Shown: one piece after another, positions 44,489 through 52,177 of the stretch
How the letters are laid out: each line of letters starts with the position of its first letter
How positions within the stretch are numbered: position 1 is the stretch's first letter
NCBI RefSeq assembly: GCF_041929845.1
Contig: NZ_JBHEEH010000001.1
Span: forward strand, 372,001 to 436,000
Origin: Paenochrobactrum pullorum
Lineage (GTDB): Bacteria > Pseudomonadota > Alphaproteobacteria > Rhizobiales > Rhizobiaceae
Reading direction: 5' to 3'
Length of the DNA: 64,000 nucleotides
Translations under genes and position numbers: made by a program
Notes under the pieces: generated by a model
The model's input: the letters and a program-made list of their open reading frames with translations, nothing else
What the model was told of the DNA's origin: nothing
Database searches by the model: none

Positions 44489-45153
44489 TGCTCGCACTCT
44501 TTATCCGTGATATTCGCTTGAGCCTGCGCGCAGGCGGCGGGGCTTTGATCGGAATTCTATTTTTTCTGGCTGTCATTGCGGTGATGCCTTTTGGCGTCGG
44601 TCCTGATCTTAATCTGCTGGCGCGCATCGGCCCTGCCATGTTGTGGATCGGTGCATTGCTTGCGGTTTTGCTCGGACTTGACCGTTTGTTTCAGGTGGAT
44701 CGGGAGGATGGCTCGATTGATCTGATGATCATGGCATCCAATACCCATATGCTGCCGCTGATTGTGTTTACCAAAAGTCTGGCACATTGGACAGGCAGTG
44801 TGTTGCCGCTGGTGGTGGCAAGTCCACTGCTTGGGCTTTTTATGAATATGGATGAAATATCAATCGGTGCAACGGCTTTGACCTTGCTGGTCGGTACGCC
44901 GGCGATCACCTTTGTCGGCGCAGTTGGTGCGGCCTTGGCAGTGGCACTTCCGCGCGGGGGGCTACTTGTATCGGTGATTGTGTTGCCTTTAACTATCCCT
45001 GTGCTTATTTTCGGAGTTTCAGCTTCTTATGGCGCAACGGTTGAAGGCTCACCATTTCTGGCACCTTTCCTGATCCTGATCGCAATTACGCTATTTTTTG
45101 CTGTCATCGGCCCTATAGCGGCAGCGTCCGCGCTCAAAAATGCAACTGATTAA
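44488..45153 (+). CDS. ccmB: heme exporter membrane protein CcmB
   Basis: Integral membrane partner of CcmA, 221 residues with six hydrophobic segments (about 20-36, 45-62, 95-115, 125-150, 158-180 and 190-212). The start ATG overlaps the ccmA stop by one base. FIRDIRLSLRAGGGALIGILFF and GPDLNLLARIGPAMLWIGALL are family-typical. The following ccmC gene is separated by about 200 bp, which is unusual in otherwise tight ccm operons. Confidence 0.95.
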   Translation: MLALFIRDIRLSLRAGGGALIGILFFLAVIAVMPFGVGPDLNLLARIGPAMLWIGALLAVLLGLDRLFQVDREDGSIDLMIMASNTHMLPLIVFTKSLAHWTGSVLPLVVASPLLGLFMNMDEISIGATALTLLVGTPAITFVGAVGAALAVALPRGGLLVSVIVLPLTIPVLIFGVSASYGATVEGSPFLAPFLILIAITLFFAVIGPIAAASALKNATD

Positions 45154-45350
45154 TGAAATATACCGGATAAATTGAAGGTGTCTGACTAAAAAGCGACAGG
45201 CTGCGGCGAAAATGGTGATTTTCGTGTGCCCGACAGCAGTATACTGCACGTATATGAGCAACGGAGCATGTAACAAACACCTAAGGCGGTCAGTATGGCG
45301 CATTTGCATGCAGGTGTTGAAAGTTTGACCGGCGAGGCTATGTAGGTTTA

Positions 45351-46145
45351 ATGAGCAATAAATTCTTTCTTTCCCGCTGGATTGATCTGGCTAATCCGAC
45401 ACGGTTTTTGTGGCTGGCGGGCTTATTGCTGCCTTGGATGGCTGTCATTTCTGCTGTGTTGCTGATTGTCGGCCTTTACATGGTCTACTTTTCACCTGAA
45501 GATTATCAGCAGGGTATTACCGTTTGGATTATGTATATCCACGTGCCTTTCGCATGGCTCTCGATGATGTGTTATACTGTGATGGCGATGTCGGCGCTGG
45601 GCACACTTGTGTGGCGTCATCCGCTGGCTGATGTATCTGCCCGTGCAGCCGCTCCGATTGGTGCGGCATTCACAGCGCTTGCGCTTTTGACCGGCTCCTT
45701 ATGGGGCAAGCCGATGTGGGGCACTTGGTGGGTGTGGGATGCACGCCTGACCTCTGTATTTGTGCTGTTTTTGATGTATCTCGGCGTGATTGCTTTAAGC
45801 CGCGCCATTGATGATCCGTCAAAATCAGCGCGTGCTGCGGCTGTGCTCATTCTGATCGGCTTTATCAATATTCCGATTATCAAATTCTCGGTTGATTGGT
45901 GGAATACGCTCCATCAGCCGGCATCAGTCATCCGCATGGGCGGCTCGACCATTGATCCGTCGATGCTTTATCCTTTGCTGGTGATGGCTGCCGGTTTTAC
46001 CATGTTGTTTTTCACGCTGCATTTGATGGCGATGCGTAATGAAATCTGGCGCCGCCGTGTGGCTGCCATGCGCAAAATGGCGGCACGTCATGCCGATGCA
46101 AGACCTGCAAGATCGCCAGCTGCGCCACAAGTCGCAGATGTGTGA
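45351..46145 (+). CDS. ccmC: heme exporter membrane protein CcmC
   Basis: Six-helix membrane protein of 264 residues that attaches heme to CcmE. The Trp-rich (WWD) motif WGKPMWGTWWVWDARLTS and flanking His ligands (IHVPFAW; NTLHQPASV) are present. It lies 197 bp after ccmB; that gap has no gene but contains a GCAGTATACTGC palindrome (45236-45247) and a CGAAAAT/ATTTTCG hairpin. The C-terminus is Ala/Arg-rich (ARPARSPAAPQ) and overlaps nothing; ccmD begins 17 bp later. Confidence 0.95.
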   Translation: MSNKFFLSRWIDLANPTRFLWLAGLLLPWMAVISAVLLIVGLYMVYFSPEDYQQGITVWIMYIHVPFAWLSMMCYTVMAMSALGTLVWRHPLADVSARAAAPIGAAFTALALLTGSLWGKPMWGTWWVWDARLTSVFVLFLMYLGVIALSRAIDDPSKSARAAAVLILIGFINIPIIKFSVDWWNTLHQPASVIRMGGSTIDPSMLYPLLVMAAGFTMLFFTLHLMAMRNEIWRRRVAAMRKMAARHADARPARSPAAPQVADV

Positions 46146-46162
46146 AAAGGAGACATAAAACA

Positions 46163-46348
46163 ATGACTCATATCACTTATGTTGTTGCATCTTATGTGAT
46201 CTCCGCTTTGGTTCTGACCGGCATGATTACATGGATTTTGTTGGATCAGCGCGCACAGCGCAGTGAATTGCAGCGTCTGGAAGCGCAAGGTGTGCGCCGC
46301 CGTTCGCGTCGCACGCAAGAAAATGGCGCAGGAAATAGCAATGACTGA
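46163..46348 (+). CDS. ccmD: heme exporter protein CcmD
   Basis: A 61-residue single-helix protein required for release of holo-CcmE from CcmABC. A hydrophobic segment (VVASYVISALVLTGMITWILL, about 6-26) is followed by a basic tail. The start at MTHITYVV is used (GGAG about 11 nt upstream) rather than an upstream in-frame ATG. It overlaps the ccmG start by 8 bp. Confidence 0.9.
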   Translation: MTHITYVVASYVISALVLTGMITWILLDQRAQRSELQRLEAQGVRRRSRRTQENGAGNSND

Positions 46349-46946
46349 GCAGAAACAGCCTGAAACGCAAGCGCAGTCTGTCAGCTCCAAGCGCGTCATT
46401 ATGGCTTTGTTGCCACTGATCATCTTTGCAAGTCTGGCGGGCGTGTTTGCCTATCAATTATTGTCCGGCAAAGATGCGTCCACCATTCCGTCTGCTTTGA
46501 TCGGGAAACAGGCACCGGACACCGAACTGCCGCCTTTGGAAGGTCTGACACGCGATGGTGTGCAACTGGCAGGCATAACCAGTGCCGATTTCAAAGGTCA
46601 GCTGACATTACTCAATGTTTGGGCATCATGGTGTGCACCATGCCGTCAGGAGCATCCGGTGTTCATGGAGCTGGCTAAAGACAAGCGCATCAAGATCGTC
46701 GGATTGAACTATAAAGACCAGCCGGAAAATGCCCGCCGCTTTTTGGGTGATCTGGGCAACCCTTATGTGGCTGTCGGAACAGATCAGGCCGGACGTTCAA
46801 CCATTAACTGGGGCGTTTATGGCGTTCCGGAAACATTTCTGATCGGTCCTGATGGCGCTATTCTCTATAAGCATGTCGGGCCGGTGACGCCAAAAGCAGT
46901 GGTGGAAGAAATCCTGCCATTGGTTGATAAATACGCAGCCTCTTAA
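46341..46946 (+). CDS. ccmG: thiol:disulfide interchange protein CcmG/DsbE
   Basis: Membrane-anchored periplasmic thioredoxin that keeps apocytochrome c thiols reduced. 201 residues: an N-terminal helix (about 20-40), then a TlpA/DsbE-type fold with redox motif NVWASWCAPCRQEHP and the cis-Pro region GVYGVPETFLIGPDG. The start at MTEQKQPE has AGGAAA just upstream and overlaps the ccmD stop. Last gene of the cluster, with a strong bidirectional terminator. ccmE, ccmF, ccmH and cycH-type genes are not in the window. Confidence 0.95.
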   Translation: MTEQKQPETQAQSVSSKRVIMALLPLIIFASLAGVFAYQLLSGKDASTIPSALIGKQAPDTELPPLEGLTRDGVQLAGITSADFKGQLTLLNVWASWCAPCRQEHPVFMELAKDKRIKIVGLNYKDQPENARRFLGDLGNPYVAVGTDQAGRSTINWGVYGVPETFLIGPDGAILYKHVGPVTPKAVVEEILPLVDKYAAS

Positions 46947-46966
46947 AATTTTTTATTTTTACTTAT

Positions 46967-47004
46967 AAAAAAAGCGCAGTGCCAAAACGGACTGCGCTTT
47001 TTTT
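46967..47004. terminator. bidirectional terminator ccmG / ilvD
   Basis: Perfect 14-bp stem AAAAAAAGCGCAGT / ACTGCGCTTTTTTT with a 10-nt loop, between convergent genes. Confidence 0.96.
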
Positions 47005-47022
47005 GATTATATCGGCTTGTTG

Positions 47023-48858
47023 TTATTCAGGAACAACACGCACAGCACCTTTAGCGGCACTTGTGGTCATGGCAGCATAGGCACGCAGCGCCGCACTGAC
47101 TTTACGTTTGCGTTGCTCAACCGGTTTCCAGCCTTTTGCTTCCATCGCTGCGCGACGTTCTGCCAAAATGGCATCGGCCACATCCAGATGGATGATACGG
47201 TTTGGAATGTCGATATTGATGATATCGCCTTCTTCCACCAGACCAATGGTGCCGCCTTCAGCCGCTTCCGGTGAAACGTGACCGATAGAAAGACCGGAAG
47301 AGCCACCTGAGAAGCGACCGTCAGTAACGAGCGCACAAGCCTTGCCCAGACCTTTCGACTTCAGATAGCTGGTTGGATAGAGCATTTCCTGCATACCCGG
47401 ACCACCACGCGGGCCTTCATAACGGATGAGGACGATGTCGCCTTCTTTGATCTTGCCATTGAGAATGCCAAGAACTGCACTGTCCTGACTTTCAAAAATG
47501 CGGGCAGGGCCGGAGAAAGTCAAAATGCTGTCGTCAACACCGGCAGTTTTAACAATGCAACCGTCTTCTGCCAAGTTACCGTAAAGCACAGCCAAGCCAC
47601 CATCTTGTGAGAAGGCGTGGGCTTTGTTGCGGATCACGCCCTTGTCGCGGTCGCTGTCAACGCTGTCAAAGCGGCGCGACTGGCTGAAGGCCACCTGTGT
47701 CGGTACGCCGCCTGGTGCTGCACGGAAGAAATCATGCACGCGTTCGTCATTGGTGCGTTTGATGTCCCATTTATCAAGCGCATCTTTCAAAGATTTGGCA
47801 TGGACGGAACCAACCGAGGTGTTGAGAAGGCCAGCGCGATCCAATTCGCCCAAAATGCCCATGATGCCACCGGCGCGATGCACGTCTTCCATGTGGACAT
47901 CAGGCACAGCAGGCGCAACTTTACACAAGACCGGCACATGGCGCGAAAGCTGGTCAATATGGCTCATATTGAAATCAAGCTCTGCTTCGTGCGCGGCTGC
48001 CAGCAAGTGCAGGACGGTGTTGGTCGAGCCACCCATCGCCACATCAAGGGTCATGGCGTTTTTGAAGGCTTCAAAATTGGCAATCTGGCGCGGCAGAACG
48101 GAATGGTCATCCTGTTCATAATAGCGGCGTGCCAGATCAACCACGAGACGGCCAGCTTCAAGAAACAGACGTTCACGGTCAGCGTGTGTTGCAAGCGTGG
48201 AGCCATTGCCCGGCAGCGAGAGGCCAAGTGCTTCAGTCAGGCAGTTCATCGAATTGGCGGTAAACATACCGGAGCAGGAGCCGCAGGTCGGGCAAGCGGA
48301 ACGCTCGATAGTGGCAACTTGTTCGTCGGTGTAACTGTCGTCAGCCGCGGCCACCATGGCGTCAACCAGATCGAGGCTTTTTTCGACGTCATCCCAGACA
48401 ACTTTACCCGCTTCCATCGGGCCGCCGGAAACGAAAACAACAGGGATATTGAGGCGCAAGGAGGCCATCAGCATGCCGGGGGTGATCTTGTCACAATTGG
48501 AAATGCACACCATTGCATCGGCGCAATGGGCATTGACCATATATTCAACCGAGTCCGCGATGATTTCACGTGATGGCAGCGAATAAAGCATGCCGTCGTG
48601 CCCCATGGCGATACCGTCATCAACCGCAATGGTGTTGAATTCTTTAGCCACACCACCGGCGCGTTCAATCTCGCGTGCCACGAGCTGTCCCATATCTTTC
48701 AAATGGACGTGACCGGGCACGAACTGGGTAAAGGAGTTGACCACTGCGATAATTGGCTTGCCGAAATCCTCATCTTTCATGCCGGTGGCGCGCCAAAGGC
48801 CGCGAGCACCAGCCATATTACGGCCGTGGGTGGTAGTGCGCGAACGATAAGGAGGCAT
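47023..48858 (-). CDS. ilvD: dihydroxy-acid dehydratase
   Basis: Third common step of valine and isoleucine synthesis, an Fe-S dehydratase of 611 residues. Cluster Cys are in ISNCDKITPGM and in CGSCSGMFTANSMNC (two-cysteine block). The substrate region GGSTNTVLHLLAAAHEAE and the C-terminal RFSGGSSGLSIGHVSPEA are family-typical. AAGGA lies 8 nt before the ATG. It has a long 574-bp upstream region. In oxygen-sensitive Ilv enzymes this Fe-S requirement makes the step iron-dependent. Confidence 0.97.
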   Translation of the reverse strand: MPPYRSRTTTHGRNMAGARGLWRATGMKDEDFGKPIIAVVNSFTQFVPGHVHLKDMGQLVAREIERAGGVAKEFNTIAVDDGIAMGHDGMLYSLPSREIIADSVEYMVNAHCADAMVCISNCDKITPGMLMASLRLNIPVVFVSGGPMEAGKVVWDDVEKSLDLVDAMVAAADDSYTDEQVATIERSACPTCGSCSGMFTANSMNCLTEALGLSLPGNGSTLATHADRERLFLEAGRLVVDLARRYYEQDDHSVLPRQIANFEAFKNAMTLDVAMGGSTNTVLHLLAAAHEAELDFNMSHIDQLSRHVPVLCKVAPAVPDVHMEDVHRAGGIMGILGELDRAGLLNTSVGSVHAKSLKDALDKWDIKRTNDERVHDFFRAAPGGVPTQVAFSQSRRFDSVDSDRDKGVIRNKAHAFSQDGGLAVLYGNLAEDGCIVKTAGVDDSILTFSGPARIFESQDSAVLGILNGKIKEGDIVLIRYEGPRGGPGMQEMLYPTSYLKSKGLGKACALVTDGRFSGGSSGLSIGHVSPEAAEGGTIGLVEEGDIINIDIPNRIIHLDVADAILAERRAAMEAKGWKPVEQRKRKVSAALRAYAAMTTSAAKGAVRVVPE

Positions 48859-49432
48859 TCTAAGTCCTTCACGAATTCAAGTTAAATTGTCATATTATTT
48901 CAAAAATAATGCGACATTGGTTATAATATAAGGTGCTTATTGCAATTCTTCACCCCCGACTGCAAGAGCACGGGGTAAAAAGAGTGCAATAATCTTGTTA
49001 TTTTTATTACAGAACCGCCCGCAAGGGGCAAAGGACAAATTGCCCCAGCGAGAGGTTCGTTAATGTTCACAATCATGACTAAATGAAGCAAGTTTAGTAT
49101 GGGGTGCTTCATTTGGCCTTAAAACGGACATGTCCGAAAAAGGCTCTGGTGTGACCAGATGTTTAAACTAAAATTGCAGTCATTCCAGAAGTGGTCATGC
49201 TGTGCATGCAACTTTCTGATCCGGTGGTGTGACCAAGGATAAGTCAATGCATAGGAAGGATGCGGGCTTATGCGGTCATCGGAAGAGAAAGATGTCGCGC
49301 TTCAAATATGCGCTGACTAAATATTGTTACCATATAAAATTTAAAATTTAAAGTGGTCTGACACATCTCAGCAGCGACACTCACTTTAAAGCTTTGTGTA
49401 GTATGTTCAACTGGCCTTTTGGCGACAGGAAT
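48859..49432. other. long gap between ilvD and response regulator, several hairpins
   Basis: 574 bp without a supported gene. Visible structures: GGGGCAA / TTGCCCC (about 49025-49046), a perfect 10-bp AAATGAAGCA / TGCTTCATTT (49081-49114), and TCTGG / CCAGA (49145-49159). A 63-codon frame on the minus strand ahead of ilvD lacks runs of Ile, Val or Leu codons, so a classical attenuator is not shown. An sRNA or an ilvD leader are open possibilities. Confidence 0.45.
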
Positions 49433-49795
49433 TTAAAAAGCATTCATCAAAGCGCGAGTCAAAACGGCATGTGGCATTGGTTTTTGAAAGAAAGAAAGGC
49501 TTGGATGCCGCTTGGTCATTTCTTTTGGCAGGCTGGCACTGCTATAAATGATGACAAAGATACCGTGGCCAAGAAGTCTTTCCAGTACCGGCGTAACATT
49601 GCCGTCACTTAAATTCATGTCTAATATCGCCGCATGGATAGTGTGGTGTTCAATAATATCCAGCGCATGTTGCACCGAACTGCAAGGCCCCAAGACTGTG
49701 CCATGCGCTTCTTCCACAGTTGCCGCAACATCCATGGCGGTTATCAACTCATCTTCAACAATAAGAATGTTCAAGTCCTGAAGCGTAACTGGCAT
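49433..49795 (-). CDS. single-domain response regulator (CheY-like)
   Basis: A 120-residue receiver domain without an output domain. Acidic pocket NILIVEDELITAMDV, the phosphoacceptor Asp in AILDMNLSDGNVTP, IYSSAS (the Ser/Thr position) and the conserved Lys in FFQKPMPH are present. It resembles the small receivers of FixJ- or PhyR-type stress pathways but has no sigma-like domain. The start at MPVTLQDLN has CAGG upstream; an in-frame ATG 24 codons earlier gives a poor N-terminus. No histidine kinase is adjacent, so it is an orphan. Confidence 0.88.
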   Translation of the reverse strand: MPVTLQDLNILIVEDELITAMDVAATVEEAHGTVLGPCSSVQHALDIIEHHTIHAAILDMNLSDGNVTPVLERLLGHGIFVIIYSSASLPKEMTKRHPSLSFFQKPMPHAVLTRALMNAF

Positions 49796-49964
49796 ATTTA
49801 GCCTGCCTGATTGAAAACCGGTTAATCCTTTTCCGACGTAGGCTGTATAATATGCCTTTAAAAGCATTTAACGACTGTCAATTTGTGCATTTAAAGGCAG
49901 TTTAGGTGTATTTTTTATTAAGATGCAATAATATTACAATATAATAATATTATGAACAAGTTAT

Positions 49965-50201
49965 TTAAAAAGCGGTAAATGTCAGTGTTGTCAAAGATCT
50001 GACAATATCCGGAATATTGAGCACATTATCATTGATAAACTTACCGATATCATCTTCTTCTTTGATGTAGATTTTGATCAGCAGGTCGAACTCGCCGCTG
50101 GTAGAATAAAGCTCGGAAGCTATTTCACGGCGAAACAGTTCTTCTGCAACCTGATAGGTCTTGCCTGGGGTGCATTGCAGTTGTAAAAAAACGGGTTTCA
50201 T
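49965..50201 (-). CDS. stand-alone Lrp/AsnC ligand-binding (RAM) domain protein
   Basis: A 78-residue protein made only of an AsnC ligand-binding domain: MKPVFLQLQCTPGKTYQVAEE ... SGEFDLLIKIYIKEEDDI ... IVRSLTTLTFTAF. No helix-turn-helix is present. GGAG lies 7 nt before the ATG. The gene diverges from the glycine riboswitch and dadA-like unit. Small one-domain RAM proteins can form multimers and bind amino acids, possibly modulating full-length Lrp proteins, but here the partner is unknown. Confidence 0.9.
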   Translation of the reverse strand: MKPVFLQLQCTPGKTYQVAEELFRREIASELYSTSGEFDLLIKIYIKEEDDIGKFINDNVLNIPDIVRSLTTLTFTAF

Positions 50202-50344
50202 ATTGGGGCTCCGTTCGTTGGCGGTTGAGAGGTAATCCCATCTTTTACTGTAAAGTCATCGGATTACAATGTTATTTCAGCCTTTATTGATGTTGCTTGT
50301 TATCGTTAAAAGATTAGTTTATACATAGCCCGCTCGATTATGAC

Positions 50345-50592
50345 TATCTGGAAGAGATCGGGAAACCCGACGCCGACGGAGCAACCACCCCGGAAACTCT
50401 CAGGCAAAAGGACCAATTAGTTAAAGAGCATCTGGAGAGCGGCTGAAGGTTTCGAGGGTTGAAAACCGCTAAGCCCACCGAAGGAGAAAGTCTTTTCGCC
50501 TTGTTGTCAAATCAGGGCAGAAACGCTGAGCACGGATGAATTAACATCCGGCCACGTGGAAAGGCCAAACTCTCAGGTTCCATGACAGATGG
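50345..50592 (+). promoter_or_regulatory. tandem glycine riboswitch
   Basis: Two glycine aptamers in series. Aptamer 1 (about 50345-50425) contains the characteristic GCCGACGGAGCAA and GGAAACTCTCAGGC AAAAGGAC segments. Aptamer 2 (about 50432-50592) starts TCTGGAGAGCGGC, has CCACCGAAGGAGAAAG, a long P3b arm, and ends in GGCCAAACTCTCAGG. The two-aptamer layout with a short linker is that of cooperative glycine riboswitches. The expression platform is in 50593-50658 ahead of the dadA-like gene. In most bacteria this riboswitch turns on glycine cleavage genes. Confidence 0.92.
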
Positions 50593-50658
50593 GGTTTCAT
50601 GTCTTCTGGCTTTTACAGGTTCAGAGGATCGGGTGGAACATCTGTTTGTGGGATTAAC

Positions 50659-51921
50659 ATGTCACATATCGCAATTATTGGCGCCGGTATTACCGGTATT
50701 ACGACGGCTTATGCACTTTTGAAACAAGGGCATGAGGTGACGGTTTTTGATCGTAACCGTTATGCCGCCATGGAAACATCTTTTGCCAATGGCGGTCAGC
50801 TTTCTGCATCCAATGCGGAAGTTTGGAACAATTGGGGCACAGTTCTTAAAGGTATCAAATGGATTTTGCGCAAAGATGCGCCTTTATTGATGAGCCCTAA
50901 ACCTTCATGGCATAAATATTCATGGTTGACGGAATTTATGCTCAATATTCCGAAATATCAGAGCAATACCGTTGCAACGGCGAAGCTTGCAATTGAAGCG
51001 CGTCAGCATCTTTACCGTATCGCCGAAGAAGAAAACATCAATTTTGATCTGGAAAAACGCGGTATCCTCCATGTTTACCGGAACGAAGCAGGTTATCGCC
51101 ATGCGGAAAAGGTCAATCAATTGCTGACTCAGGCCGGCCTTGATCGCAGAGCGGTCTCTCCGGAAGAAGCAAAGCAAATCGAACCGGCACTGACTGGCTC
51201 TTTATATGGCGGCTTTTTCACCCCGTCCGATGCGACCGGTGATATTCATAAATTTACGCGCGGCCTTGCAGATGCGGCAATGCGCAAAGGTCTGAAATTT
51301 ATTGGTGATGCCGATGTTGAGAACCTGTCTCATACCGGCAATGGTATTGAAATCAGCTGGCGCAGCAATTCCTGCCCTGAAAAATCTGATCTGCAAAAAG
51401 CCCAATTTGATGCGGTTGTAATCTGTGCGGGCATTGGCAGCCGTCGTTTTGCCTCGATGCTGGGTGATCGGGTCAATATTTATCCGGTTAAAGGTTATTC
51501 AATCACCATTAATCTCGATACTGAACATTGCCAGCAGGCGGCACCTTGGGTGAGCCTGCTTGATGATGATGCAAAAATCGTCACCAGCCGTTTGGGGCTG
51601 ACACGCTTGCGCGTGGCAGGTACGGCCGAATATAACGGTGATAATCGCGATATCCGTCATGATCGCATTCGGCCATTGGTGGAATGGAGCCGCAGCTTCT
51701 TCCCTGAAATGAGCACATCCAGCGTGGTGCCGTGGGCGGGATTGCGTCCGATGATGCCGGATATGATGCCCCGCGTCGGTGCGGGCAGCAAGCCGCGTGT
51801 TTTCTATAATACCGGTCACGGACATCTGGGTTGGACTTTGTCGGCCGTTACTGCTGAAATGATTACACAGCAAATTTGTGGAGCATTTCCGGCAGGCGAA
51901 AAAGAAAAGCAAGCCGCATAA
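50659..51921 (+). CDS. dadA: D-amino acid dehydrogenase-like FAD oxidoreductase
   Basis: A 420-residue DadA/DAO-family flavoprotein that oxidises D-amino acids or glycine-like substrates at the inner membrane face. FAD-binding GxGxxG is IAIIGAGITGITTAYALLKQ, followed by FDRNRYAAMETSFANGGQLS, a substrate-binding middle, and a C-terminal FAD-binding NTGHGHLGWTLS. The start at MSHIAIIG is used (GGGA 5 nt upstream); an upstream in-frame ATG lies inside the riboswitch platform. No DadX racemase is adjacent. Control by a glycine riboswitch suggests glycine oxidation as a physiological role (inference). Confidence 0.9.
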   Translation: MSHIAIIGAGITGITTAYALLKQGHEVTVFDRNRYAAMETSFANGGQLSASNAEVWNNWGTVLKGIKWILRKDAPLLMSPKPSWHKYSWLTEFMLNIPKYQSNTVATAKLAIEARQHLYRIAEEENINFDLEKRGILHVYRNEAGYRHAEKVNQLLTQAGLDRRAVSPEEAKQIEPALTGSLYGGFFTPSDATGDIHKFTRGLADAAMRKGLKFIGDADVENLSHTGNGIEISWRSNSCPEKSDLQKAQFDAVVICAGIGSRRFASMLGDRVNIYPVKGYSITINLDTEHCQQAAPWVSLLDDDAKIVTSRLGLTRLRVAGTAEYNGDNRDIRHDRIRPLVEWSRSFFPEMSTSSVVPWAGLRPMMPDMMPRVGAGSKPRVFYNTGHGHLGWTLSAVTAEMITQQICGAFPAGEKEKQAA

Positions 51922-51950
51922 CGCCAGCAATATTTCATAATATTACGGTA

Positions 51951-51983
51951 TTATCTTGAGATAAGGATTATCTTTTAAGATAA
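51951..51983. promoter_or_regulatory. two adjacent palindromes (possible operator)
   Basis: TTATCTTGAGATAA (51951-51964) and TTATCTTTTAAGATAA (51968-51983), both perfect and sharing the half-site TTATCTT, lie between the dadA-like gene and the diguanylate cyclase. A 13-bp-arm hairpin (52026-52065) follows. Confidence 0.55.
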
Positions 51984-52177
51984 GAAATAAACTGGTTACA
52001 AACCAGACGCGTTGAGATATAATTTCTGTGCTTTCTCTTATGACTTTAGAAGAGAGAAAGCGCAGGGAATATTTAAATATAACAGTTTTTCCGGCCTGTT
52101 TCATCTCTGCCGATTTCAATAATAAGCTCGCAGCTGTTTGAAAGGCAGAGCCGCTAATGGGGAGGGCGAACTACGTT

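Noticed and set aside
40153..45200. Shared 12-mer AAAAGCGACAGG (inverted) in the gaps at 40.15 and 45.19 kb
   Set aside because: Hundreds of shared 12-mers are expected by chance in 64 kb, and the match does not extend.
47617..48573. 318-codon frame opposite ilvD
   Set aside because: Shadow of ilvD; no ribosome site, no family.
48921..49112. 63-codon frame as attenuator leader of ilvD
   Set aside because: No cluster of Ile, Val or Leu codons followed by terminator/antiterminator stems could be drawn convincingly.
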